From NCBI GenBank assembly GCA_017527865.1, contig JAFXPN010000038.1, positions 1 through 64,000 of the forward strand: DNA of 64,000 nucleotides, written 5' to 3'. The first letter of the stretch is position 1, and each line of letters begins with the position of its first letter. The notes beneath the pieces are model-generated. The model searched no databases and was not told where the DNA came from. It saw nothing but the letters and a program-made list of their open reading frames with translations. The position numbers were made by a program, and so were the translations under genes. This stretch comes from Clostridiales bacterium (GTDB lineage: Bacteria; Bacillota; Clostridia; Saccharofermentanales; Saccharofermentanaceae). Positions 44,492 to 54,700 of the stretch are shown here, one piece after another.

Positions 44492-45724
44492 TTATAACCC
44501 CAGATCAGACATGAAGTCTAACGACAACGGATGCATTTCCTGTCCCCGGGATTCGAATTTCCTCTTCATTGAAGCTGCGACCATGCGCAGAGCTTCATCA
44601 AGATCCGTGAAAGCCGTCTGCCTTTCTTTCTCAAGATCGGCATACGTTCTTGACGGTTCAAGTTTATCTGCCAGATAGACGATCTTCTCCAGAAGCGACA
44701 TATTCCCTCTTCCTGTAGTGTGATACGTTATCGCATCGAGGATATCAGGATCCGTGATGCCGAATTCCTCCTGAGCGAACAAGGCTCCGGCAGGTGAATG
44801 CAGAAGTTTCTTTTCTGTGAACAATTCACCTGAATACCTGTAAGCCATTTCTTTCTGAAGTGATTCATCAAGTTCCTTGGCACAGTCATGAAGCTGTCCT
44901 GCGATAAGGGCTCTGTCACACAGGCTCGTATCATACCTTAAAGCATATCTTGCGCTCAGAATGCCGACGTTCAATGTATGGAGCAGTCTTTTTGGTCCAA
45001 GATACCGGTACAGCTTTATTGCATTCTCATAATAATCCTCTGCTGTCTTTTGCGACACCGACATCAGCGGATCCTCATCACTGTACAGCGCATGAGTCGC
45101 AATGAATTCTTTTACAGACTCCGGAACCTCGGACAGATCGTGTCCGGCACGGATATCACTTGATGCGGCGGCTACCTGTTCCGTTCTGAAGCTTTTTATG
45201 TCCGCAGAAGGACCGAACAACTTCCGCAGCCTTGCTATCTGTTCATCAACATCCACACCGTCACCGGGTCTCGATGCAACAAGCAGCCCGGCCTGTTCCA
45301 GTATCTTTTCAGACTCATACCATTGGTCAAACTTAGGAAGCACATCCGAACCCGTAAGCCAGTAATACTTATGATTCTGATGCGCCTGTTTCTGTTTTAT
45401 TCCGCATGATCCGAGAAACGTCCGGATATAAGAAGGCTTTGTTATCTGCTTTATCGTTGTTACGGTATAGCTGGTGCCGCTGTACATGAATTCAACATCG
45501 CTTACAAAGACATTTTCGCCTTCAAAATCCTGTTCTACGGCATTCTTTGTCATATAGAACCGGTACGGAGCGGCACTGACCTGCGATCCGGTCTTAAAAG
45601 GATTTCTTGCAGAAGGTATGACTATCACGGCATCTATAATGCCGCTTTTCAAAGCTCCCCTTATTATCGACTCGTGTCCGTTGTGAAAAGGATCGAACTG
45701 CCCTCCGAACAGACCGATGTTCAT
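44492..45724 (-). CDS. nadD: NadD-YqeK fusion: nicotinate-nucleotide adenylyltransferase plus HD hydrolase
   Basis: A 410-residue two-domain protein. Residues 1-210 form NadD, making deamido-NAD from nicotinate mononucleotide: IGLFGGQFDPFHNGHESI with the HxGH motif, VIPSARNPFKTG and SSDIRAGHDLSEVP as the ISSTxIR-like motif. Residues about 225-410 form YqeK, an HD-domain Ap4A hydrolase: RLLHTLNVGILSARYA, LIAGQLHDCAKEL, HSPAGALFAQEEFG and ITYHTTGRGNMSLLEKIVYLADKLEP. In most Bacillota these are adjacent genes. The ATG overlaps the purD stop by four bases. Confidence 0.93.
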   Translation of the reverse strand: MNIGLFGGQFDPFHNGHESIIRGALKSGIIDAVIVIPSARNPFKTGSQVSAAPYRFYMTKNAVEQDFEGENVFVSDVEFMYSGTSYTVTTIKQITKPSYIRTFLGSCGIKQKQAHQNHKYYWLTGSDVLPKFDQWYESEKILEQAGLLVASRPGDGVDVDEQIARLRKLFGPSADIKSFRTEQVAAASSDIRAGHDLSEVPESVKEFIATHALYSDEDPLMSVSQKTAEDYYENAIKLYRYLGPKRLLHTLNVGILSARYALRYDTSLCDRALIAGQLHDCAKELDESLQKEMAYRYSGELFTEKKLLHSPAGALFAQEEFGITDPDILDAITYHTTGRGNMSLLEKIVYLADKLEPSRTYADLEKERQTAFTDLDEALRMVAASMKRKFESRGQEMHPLSLDFMSDLGL

Positions 45725-46980
45725 GAAGCGCCTAACGTCCTTCCTATATCGTGACGGTAGTGAGCATCCTTGAAGCTTATCTTTGCAACGCCTTCATATG
45801 CGCCGTCAATAGCTTCATCAAGGGTATCTCCTTCATCATAAACACAAAGGACACGGCCTCCGTTTGTAACGAGCTTGCCGTCCTTAAGCGCGGTTCCCGC
45901 CTGGAAAACAAGTTTTCCGCAGGTATCGATGCCTGTTATCTCATATCCCTTGGCATAGCTTTGAGGATATCCTCCGGACGCCATTACAACAACGCAGGAA
46001 CACTTGTCCTTCCACTTGATGTCGATCTTATCAAGATTGCCGTCGATAACGGCATCAACAATATCGAGAAGAGAAGTCTCAAGCAGAGGAAGAATAGCCT
46101 GCACTTCAGGATCACCGAATCTGCAATTATACTCTACGACCTTAGGTCCTTCAGGGGTAAGCATAAGACCGAAGTAGATAACGCCCTTAAAAGGTCTCCC
46201 CTCCGCCTTCAATGCTTCAACGGTAGGCGTAATGATCTCATCCTGGATCCTCTTCTTCAACTCGGGCGTCATATCAGCTCCGGGAGTTACTGCACCCATA
46301 CCGCCTGTATTAAGGCCTTCATCATGATCATTTACGCGCTTGTGATCTCTGGATGAGATCATGGGAACTGCGACATTACCGTCCGAGAATGAGAGGATCG
46401 TGAGTTCCGGGCCGGTCATGCATTCTTCGATGACAACAGTCGAACCTGCTGAACCGAACTTCTGATCACCCATCATTTCCTTAACTGCCTGCTTAGCCTC
46501 ATCAAGAGTCTGCGCGATGATAACTCCTTTTCCCAAGGCAAGTCCGTCACACTTGATAACGATAGGCATCTTCTGAGTATCAAGATACGCAAGCGCCTTT
46601 TCTTCGTCATCAAAGATCTCGTATGCAGCAGTAGGTACGTTATACTTCTTCATGAGGCTCTTGGAGAAAGCCTTGGAAGACTCAATGATAGCTGCATTAG
46701 CCTTAGGACCGAAAGCTCTGATGCCCTCTTCCTCAAGCCGGTCTGCAAGACCGAGCGCCAGCGGATCCTCAGGAGCGATGAATACTAGATCAAACTGACC
46801 TTCCTTGGCGTAAGCTACGAGCTTCTCGATCTCATTAGCCTTGATATCAACGCAAGTTGCGATAGAAGCGATTCCGCCGTTACCGGGAGCACAGAAAAGT
46901 TCTGTTACCCTGGGATCCTGCTGTAACTTCCAGCAGATCACATGCTCTCTTCCGCCGCTTCCAACTACTAATACTTTCAT
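45721..46980 (-). CDS. purD: Phosphoribosylamine-glycine ligase
   Basis: A 419-residue ATP-grasp enzyme for the second step of purine synthesis, joining glycine to phosphoribosylamine. VLVVGSGGREHVICWKL opens the protein. PIVIKCDGLALGKGVIIA and VVIEECMTGPELTILSFSDG form the ATP-grasp core, and the signature YFGLMLTPEGPKVVEYNCRFGDPEVQAILP carries the metal ligands. GGAGG precedes the ATG. It is separated from other pur genes and leads into nadD-yqeK and rsfS. Confidence 0.96.
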   Translation of the reverse strand: MKVLVVGSGGREHVICWKLQQDPRVTELFCAPGNGGIASIATCVDIKANEIEKLVAYAKEGQFDLVFIAPEDPLALGLADRLEEEGIRAFGPKANAAIIESSKAFSKSLMKKYNVPTAAYEIFDDEEKALAYLDTQKMPIVIKCDGLALGKGVIIAQTLDEAKQAVKEMMGDQKFGSAGSTVVIEECMTGPELTILSFSDGNVAVPMISSRDHKRVNDHDEGLNTGGMGAVTPGADMTPELKKRIQDEIITPTVEALKAEGRPFKGVIYFGLMLTPEGPKVVEYNCRFGDPEVQAILPLLETSLLDIVDAVIDGNLDKIDIKWKDKCSCVVVMASGGYPQSYAKGYEITGIDTCGKLVFQAGTALKDGKLVTNGGRVLCVYDEGDTLDEAIDGAYEGVAKISFKDAHYRHDIGRTLGAS

Positions 46981-47037
46981 ATTACGTGCCTCCGTGAGGT
47001 ATTTATTTCCAGAAGGTATTGTACCACACCGACAGGG

Positions 47038-47895
47038 TCAGACGGGCTCTCTTCCTTCTTTAAAAAGTGTCATCATCTCATTAGTCAGACTGAAGTCATC
47101 GGGCTGAAGCACCACATTCTCTCTTCTTACCCATTCAGCTACCGACAATTCGTCTTCATCTCTTACGATCTCATCCGAACCGTCAAGCTCACAGTAGAAT
47201 CCCGCGAGGATATCATCAACAACGCCCCACGGCTGAGACTTATAGTATCTTATATTCTTCACTTTAAGACCTGTCTCTTCCGAAGCCTCTCGTGCGACAG
47301 TCTGTTCAAAAGTCTCTCCTATCTCGGTAAAGCCCGCGATCAGCGCATAATAAGGAACATCACTTCTTCCGTTGTACTTCGTAAGAAGGATCTGATCGTC
47401 CTGTCTTGATCCACCCCGCTTGATAAGACCTACAATTACGGCAGGCACGACTCTCGGGTAGATTGTATTGCCGCACTTATCACATACGATCGCACGCTCG
47501 ATCTTGCTTCTTCCCGTAAGTTCGCCGCATCTTCCGCAGTATCTGTTATTCAAATACCACGAATTAAGCTGCTTTGCCGTGAACGCCTCGAATATACTCT
47601 TCTTGGGAACACCCTTAAGTCTTCTGAAATCTCTTACCCGAACATGCGAATAATCATCAGATGCCTTGATCTGCTCATCTTCAGCCAGAAAGATATTATC
47701 CTCATCCATGGAGAACAGATATGTCAGTCTTTGCGGTCTTTCATCAAGATCAGACAATCTGGGGAAAGGCTTGCCGTGCTTATTGACCAACAGCTTTCCA
47801 TCCTTATCGAAATGAATGATCAGACTGTCGTCATCAGCCTTAAGGCCGGGTATAAAACTATTCTTGAAATTATGCGGATAAATGTCTTGTATCAT
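47038..47895 (-). CDS. nudC: NAD+ diphosphatase NudC (Nudix)
   Basis: A 285-residue hydrolase that cleaves NAD(H) and can remove NAD caps from RNA. The zinc ribbon is YCGRCGELTG...CDKCGNTIYPR, and the Nudix box is GFTEIGETFEQTVAREASEETGLKVK. SQPW is present but the usual following PFPxS is replaced by GVVDD, so substrate range may differ. The start ATG has no ribosome site. A good promoter places transcription start on that ATG, inside the end of the sortase gene. Confidence 0.9.
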   Translation of the reverse strand: MIQDIYPHNFKNSFIPGLKADDDSLIIHFDKDGKLLVNKHGKPFPRLSDLDERPQRLTYLFSMDEDNIFLAEDEQIKASDDYSHVRVRDFRRLKGVPKKSIFEAFTAKQLNSWYLNNRYCGRCGELTGRSKIERAIVCDKCGNTIYPRVVPAVIVGLIKRGGSRQDDQILLTKYNGRSDVPYYALIAGFTEIGETFEQTVAREASEETGLKVKNIRYYKSQPWGVVDDILAGFYCELDGSDEIVRDEDELSVAEWVRRENVVLQPDDFSLTNEMMTLFKEGREPV

Positions 47896-47901
47896 GAAGT
47901 A

Positions 47902-47930
47902 ATTGTACTGTTAAGACGTCCTGATGGCAA
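47902..47930 (-). promoter_or_regulatory. nudC promoter, leaderless arrangement
   Basis: TTGCCA (47930-47925), 17-bp spacer, TACAAT (47907-47902) on the minus strand. Exactly six bases follow before the ATG at 47895. The -35 box and most of the spacer lie in the last codons of the sortase gene. Confidence 0.7.
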
Positions 47931-48651
47931 CGACAATTCTTCTTCCGTCAACGTGAGTGTATTCGCATGTCACGAGCAGAAGATACTGATTGCCCGGAGA
48001 AACAGGTTCATGTGTCTTTACGACACCGTACTCTGTGATCTGACTTAAGAATTCTGTCTCGGTCTGTTCATCAGGAAAATTGCTCCATCCGAAAAAAGTG
48101 TATTCACCGCCGTCCACAGCAACATCAAGAACCGAGATGACTTTATAAGTCCTGCATCCGTCCACTGTATCAAAATGAATCAACCCATTATCATTAAAGA
48201 AATCCTCATCCTCAAATCTCATTAGATCGGCAAACATAGTTCCGTTCCTGTTATTATGCGCAAACACTTCGAGAACGTCATCTGACAGATCAGAAGATCT
48301 TCTTATAAACGGGCAGCCGCTGCTGTCGCTTTCTCCCATATAGTTATGACTGAGATAGTAATAGTATCCTGTGGCATCTGTCCGGTCTCTCATGACCGGA
48401 TAGTGTATTGACGTTCCTTCAACACTTATATAACCGACATAGTCCACATACTCATTTGCAAGATTTATCAGCTCCTCATTAACTGACGTATCATCCAAAC
48501 CGCCTGCAATGCTTACATTTTTATATTCTCTCTTATACAGTTCTTTTGAATACAGCCCGTCAGGTCCGCCGTTCTTATCGAGCATAAAAAAGAACATCGA
48601 TATACCGAACAAAATCCCTTCACAAGCCGCAAGAATTATGGCTTTATGCAT
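47911..48651 (-). CDS. srtB: Class B sortase
   Basis: A 246-residue membrane transpeptidase. The N-terminal anchor is at about 3-22, and the sortase barrel follows. Catalytic residues are His132 in VFAHNNRNGTMF, Cys229 in LLVTCEYTHVDGRR, and an Arg in the GRRIVVAIR strand. VDYVGYISVEGTSIHYPVMR is the typical class B N-terminal strand set. Its location directly after the giant VPQTG-bearing protein suggests it anchors or polymerises that substrate. The start at 48651 is chosen because AAGGAGG precedes it; longer in-frame starts are rejected. Confidence 0.93.
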   Translation of the reverse strand: MHKAIILAACEGILFGISMFFFMLDKNGGPDGLYSKELYKREYKNVSIAGGLDDTSVNEELINLANEYVDYVGYISVEGTSIHYPVMRDRTDATGYYYYLSHNYMGESDSSGCPFIRRSSDLSDDVLEVFAHNNRNGTMFADLMRFEDEDFFNDNGLIHFDTVDGCRTYKVISVLDVAVDGGEYTFFGWSNFPDEQTETEFLSQITEYGVVKTHEPVSPGNQYLLLVTCEYTHVDGRRIVVAIRTS

Positions 48652-48729
48652 ATAATGCCTCCTTAATCGCAGTATACAAAGTCGAAAAGCAGATTTTGAT
48701 ATAATCCGCTCCGTCCCCAAACTGATAGA

Positions 48730-48757
48730 GGGCTGTCTCTTTATTTTGAGACAGCCC
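48730..48757 (-). terminator. Hairpin between the adhesin and sortase genes
   Basis: A perfect 10-bp stem, GGGCTGTCTC and GAGACAGCCC, with an eight-base loop, starting seven bases past the adhesin stop. No T run follows on either strand, so it may be a weak terminator, a processing site or a 3' end stabiliser. The sortase may depend on read-through or on a TATACT box at 48676-48671. Confidence 0.55.
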
Positions 48758-48763
48758 CGGATA

Positions 48764-51700
48764 TCAGCGTTTCCTTTTGCCCGGAATGAAAACAACAGCT
48801 CCTGCCAGACTGAAACAAAGAGCGAGTATCAAAAGTGCTGCATTGCGATATGAAGGATCATAGTCATTTCCGGTCTGAGGCACAAAAGTTATTGTCTGAG
48901 ACCATTCGTTCCAATCTTCGTGTGACTTTATCAACACACCTGTCCTATTGTCATATACCCGTTCAAATATTACGAGTTTTTCCCCTGTATATCCGCTGCC
49001 GTCAAAGCACAAAGAGATATCGATACTTCCGTCGGAGCAGACCGGGGAAAAGACAGTTGAACAGTGGGCATCTGATTCACCTGTCGCAAGATTCATAAGA
49101 TCCGTCTCCATCCTATACTCACAGCCTGCAGTAAGCCCCTCATAGAAGACCGTATCGATCACGGTTACTTCGTTTGATGTCGCAACCGACCTGCTGCCAT
49201 CGACTCCGTGAGCCGATGACCGAAGATCACTCACTGTCAGTGTCTGATCCTCATCATTTATGTCAGCATGGATACTTACAAGCACTCCGGGAGCTGTATA
49301 CATCTCCTCGAACGCAATAATCTTATTGTAATGGCGTGCCACTATATCGCCGGCATCAACTGTAAATGTCAGTTCGACATAACCGCTGCTCTCCGCAGGC
49401 GTGAAAGTAATCTCGGCCTTTACTTCCTGTCCGTTCTGAACAAGGGTTCCGGACTCGATCACATTTCCATCAGCATCTGTCACGCCATACTGCAAGTTAC
49501 CGACGATCGTGTAAGATGTTCCGGGAACAAGGTTCTCATAGTAAACACGGTCTGTTACTGTTACAAGGTCGGCACCCTCAGGAAGAGTGCTGCCCGTCTC
49601 GGTATATGCAGTAGTATGCAGATCAGGCATATAGACTGTCTGCTGTACATCGGAAAGATCACAGTGATTTGCAACACAGATACCGCTGTTCGCATGGAAA
49701 AGCTTCTCTGTTACTATCAGGTAGTCATAGTGCATATCTGCAAGTCTTATACTGTCGATCGTAAATACAACCTCTGCATATCCGCTTCTGCCGGTTGCCG
49801 TGAACGGCGCGGATGTTACCAAACCGCCTTCATCTGCCGGGATAGCCCTTGAATGAAGATTTCCGTTCTCATCTGTCCAGCAGGCCCAAAGCTGGCCTTG
49901 GATAAAGTAGCTGTCTCCAGCTTCGACGTTAGACCACCAAACATTATCGACGATCCTTGCATTCTCCATAAGAGGAAGAACGGTCCGTCCCATCGCGCCG
50001 GGTGTCGTATCTGCCGAGAATGCACTTGTATGCACCTCAGGTACAAATACCGTCTGGTCGTAGTTGTTCATACCGTATCCGCCGTTAACATCAGCATAGT
50101 TCTCGTGTGTAACGATACAAATGCCGTTAAACCACAATTCCTCGAACACGATAATGTCGCGTCCTGCGTACCTTGTGGTATCAAGCTTGTAGTCAAAGAC
50201 CACATCGCCTTCGTGTGTCTCAGGCGTAAAGGTATATTCAAGTTCTGTCACTTCACCTGATCTTGCGTGAATCAACCCGCCGTCAACAGGGTTTCCGTTC
50301 TCATCGTAATCAATAAGATGCAAAGATCCTCTTATCGTGTACTCCACGGGACCTAAGCCTCTGTAGTGAACGATGTCACGGACGGTCGTAAGACCTGCCT
50401 CAAGAGTGCTTACGGAAGTCTGCAGGTCGGCTGCGCCGGAACAAATATCACCCAAGGTAATCGTCTGTCCTTCATCATTGATATCCGCATGGATCTCAAA
50501 TTCGAATCCGGACTCGGATGTTATCGTCTCGAATGAAACGATCGCTCTCGGTGCAGTTATCTCAACACCGTTAATCGTCTGTCCTATCTGACTGATGATA
50601 TAAAGCGTATTGACGTGGTACACAACATCCACTGTTCCGTCAGAAGTTGTCGGAGTAAATGTCGTGGATGCCGTGAAAGGCTGGCCGTTTCTGTCAAGAA
50701 CAGGTTCACCTGTCTGCTTGTCCATAATGATGCCCGTCACGGTGTACTCTTCGCCGATATGAAGATTATGGTAAGAAACAGTATCGATAAACTCGACATC
50801 CTCACCTATCAGACCATACTGACTGCGAGTGACCGGATCGATCATCTGTGTTCCGATCTCGGGATGAAGATGGATAGTCTGACCTTCGTCCGTCACATCC
50901 TCGTGCTTGGCAAGCATTACCTCACCAACTCCCGTGTTTTCCGTGTCAAGCTGCCACAACTGTTCGAAGCATACTATATCGGCATCGTAAGAACCGTTAC
51001 ATACCCAAGACGTATCAACGATAAAGTGTACATCCACCGTGCCGTTTCTCGACTCAGGTACGAATTCCTGTTCTGCCGTAGTATATACGATCGAAGGATT
51101 CTGTCTGTTTACGATCCTTCCTCTCATCACATAAGTCTCACCGGGATTAAGGTTAGTATAGCTTACCGTATCGGTAAACGGAACCGCAGAACCCAGGCGG
51201 CCGTCGTGTGTACCGGTCTGATCGTCAACGATAGTCGTTCCGATGACAGGTATTTCAGGTGTAACAGACTGAGGAAGGTCGTCGATCTCGGTATGTCCGC
51301 CGATAAGGATACCTTCTTCCGTTCTCAGATACTCGAATGCAACAAGCGTTCTCTCTTCATACCGGAATATATTAACCAGCAGATCCGATGTATCTATAGT
51401 AAAGATGACATCGACCGTACCGCTTGCAGCAGGAGCAACGAATGTTTTAGTAGCAACCACAGGATCGCCGTTGGAATAGGCAAGTCTCTTGCCCGTTGTC
51501 TGATCGTACAGATGGCAGGTAAGCGTATAGGTCTCGCCTACATGAAGATTTGTATAAGAAACTGTATCTCTTACCTGAACGATACGACCTGCAACCGTCT
51601 GATGTTCTTCCGTAACACGGTCAACAAAGGTTGTTCCGATATCCGGAGGAGTGATGTTGATCGTCTGACCTTCATCAGTGATATCCGTATGTCCACCGAT

Positions 51701-54700
51701 AAGGACCTCGCTTGCAGAGTACAGATACTCATAGCAAACGATATCCTTTGTCACCGTCATTACGATCTGCTCAACAGAGCGACCGTCCGGACCGTAGTAA
51801 AGCTCATTGTACAAAGATGCCTCTATAATGGAAGCTGTACTGATGGTTATCGGCACTTCGACCGTACCGTCTTCCGTCTGAGGAACAAAGCTTATCCTGC
51901 CCGTAAACGGATTTCCGTCCGTATCGCAGAGGATCAAACCCGTACCCTTGTCATAGACATGAGCTTCCAGGAAATAAGTCTCACCGACGTGCAGGTTCTC
52001 ATAAGTAACAGTATCGATGAACTCAACCGTATCACCTACTGCGGCATTTGACCTGATCTCCTGTACGCTTGTAAGCGTTGTACCGACTTCGGGTGAACCT
52101 AATGTGACAGTCTGGCCTGCATCATCGAGGTCTTCGTGTGTTGCAACAGGACCGTCATCGTACCACTGATGGTAAGGTGTCTTGTCATCCGTTGCCGTGA
52201 AAGAAAGACTCTCAAAACATACGATATCTCTTGAAACATACTCGATAACACCATTTGCATCAACCGTGACCTCGATTATGGCAGCCGTATCTATTACAAA
52301 ACTGACCTGTACCGCGCCATTGGGTGTATCAGGTGTAAATGTCACACTCGAAGTGTACGCATTGCCATCCGCATCGAGCAAGGGTTCACCCGTCTTCAAC
52401 ATTATCGTTCCGGTAACGATATATTCCTCACCCGGAACAAGATTTGTGTAAGCAACGGTATCGACAAACTCGACCGTCTCACCTATATGTCCGATGTGGT
52501 CCAAAGACAACGCATCGACCAAGGTTGTTCCGATAGCAGGAGCAAGGTTATAGACTGTGCTTTCGTAATTGTCGATCACAAAGTCAGGAGCAGACGTATC
52601 TTTTCCGACTATGGTGAAAGCAACTTCGTTTCTGTTAAGGGTAGGAACCCCATTCTCATCAACGAAGAAGTAACCCTCAGGCAAACCTGTCTCGACTACC
52701 ACATACTTACCCGATCTTAACGGATCTGATACATAGCAGCCTTCTGCCTCATCCCAAACAATCTGTGCATCAACGAGTTCGCCGTTCTTAAATGTCTTGG
52801 CGACTGTATCAACGCCCTCGTCAAATACGCCGTTGCCGTTCACATCGCTGTAAACGGTAAATCCTGCATTCCTTATAGCCTCGTTTGTGTCACCGTCAAG
52901 CTTGTGTATCTTTATCGGTGCCGTATAAGGCGTTTCTTCTACATCCGCTTCATCTGCAGACGTGAACTGTCTTGCAGGAAGAACGATCGGGAACACATTA
53001 GGATTCACATAGAAATCGAACGGTGCCGTTGTCTCTCTTACGAGATAGTGTGTGTAGTAGTTCATCGTGCCGTTCATGACATCATCGGCAATCTCAGGGA
53101 ACTCTTCAGCAAGAACCTGAGATGTCAGGACAAAGTGATAGGTTAATATACCGTCTCTGTCCGTATCAGCCAAGGTTGCGATAAGCTTATCTGCATCCTC
53201 TTCGATGACACCGTTGGCATTGACATCACACCACAGCTCGAATGTTGCATTGTAGCCTCCCTCATATCCTGCAAGGATCTCGGAAGTCCACTCATCACGC
53301 TTATTGATCGTGAAATCGTGCGTGATATAAGGTCTCTCTGTCACGTTTGCCGATACAGATGCGGAATACAATCCGCCTGTAAGAGTCATGGGCGTGACAG
53401 TCGTATTGAGGTAATAACCCGTCGAAGGGGAAACCTCAGCAACAAGGTACTTTGTAGGATAGTTCTTTGCCGAAGTACCAGTAATGGTACCGTCAACATT
53501 GATACACTCGGGGAAATGAGCCTGAATCGTAGCTCTGTCCAAAGTGTAGTTCCAGGTAGCAACACCATTGGCGTTGGTTGTTGAATTACCAAGAAGTCTG
53601 TCAACATCTGCTTCAAGAGTACCGTTCTGGTTCACATCAACATACAACGCATAGACAGCACCGCGAACTCTTGCACCTGTGTTCTCATCCTTCTTGACCA
53701 CTTCAAAAGCGAGTTCGACCTTGTGTTCCTCTAACATTGTGGAAGAAACTTCCATTGTTATCGTTCCCGTGCCTATCGTTGCAGAAGATGAATCCACAAT
53801 GATCGTTACAGGAGTCTCGTTAATGTAGTAGTCATCAGGGGCAACCTCTTCTTTTACAAACAGCCTTGCCGTAAAGCTCAACGGATCGGAAGGATCCACA
53901 AGGGCCGTCAAAGCCTGTACAGAAGCATTAGTGCTGTTGGGATTAAGCCGATAAGACCAGCTCATCACACCGTCACGATCTGTATCCGTCGTTCTTGCAA
54001 GCCTTGTGTCATTTGCATCAAGAGAGCCGTTGTTGTTCGTATCGAGATACAGACTGAACACTGCCTGCGTACCGGTATAAGTACCAATAGGCCTGTTTGT
54101 TTCAGAATCAACCTTGGTGAGATTGATATTGAGAGTTATATACGGATAGTTGTTCATATAAAGTGTTGCAACACCCGTACCGCCGGCAGGAACAGTCATA
54201 CCGTGTGCCGACGTATCACGATAGTATCCGTTAGGCGCAGTTTCCTCTCTGACGAGAAGATGCACCGCACTTGTGGAACTCAGTCCGTAAGCCGAATACC
54301 TGAGATCCGAGAAATGGATAACTCCATCCTTCGTACCGTCTGCCATATCTGCCAATGTTCCGATCAGGGTATCGGCAGAGTCGATCCTGCCGTTGTTGTT
54401 CCTGTCTATATAAAGAGAACAGGAGAACGTGCCGGAATAATTAGTAAGGGCTGCATTTGTTGTATAGTCCCTCTTATACACCTCGGCACTGAATGTCCTT
54501 TCCCTGTTTTCGCATACAACGGATAAAGGAACATGACGGTTATCCTCGGTTACAGTAACGTACCTGTAGAAGTATTCATATACGCCGTTGCCGTCAGCAT
54601 CTCTTCCGAGCCATCCGTTAGGAACCTCAAAGTTATTGGAAGCAGGAAGGATCTCACGAACCTCATATTTACCATAAGGCAAATGACCTAAAACATCTGC

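Noticed and set aside
48765-48795. Longer N-terminus for the sortase reaching into the adhesin gene
   Set aside because: The added 48 residues lack homology, cross the hairpin, and the ATG at 48651 has a strong AAGGAGG.
50615-52051. 478-residue open frame antisense to the adhesin gene
   Set aside because: It is rich in Arg, Cys and Ile runs without a fold pattern, has no ribosome site and mirrors the codon bias of the VaFE repeats on the other strand. It is a shadow.
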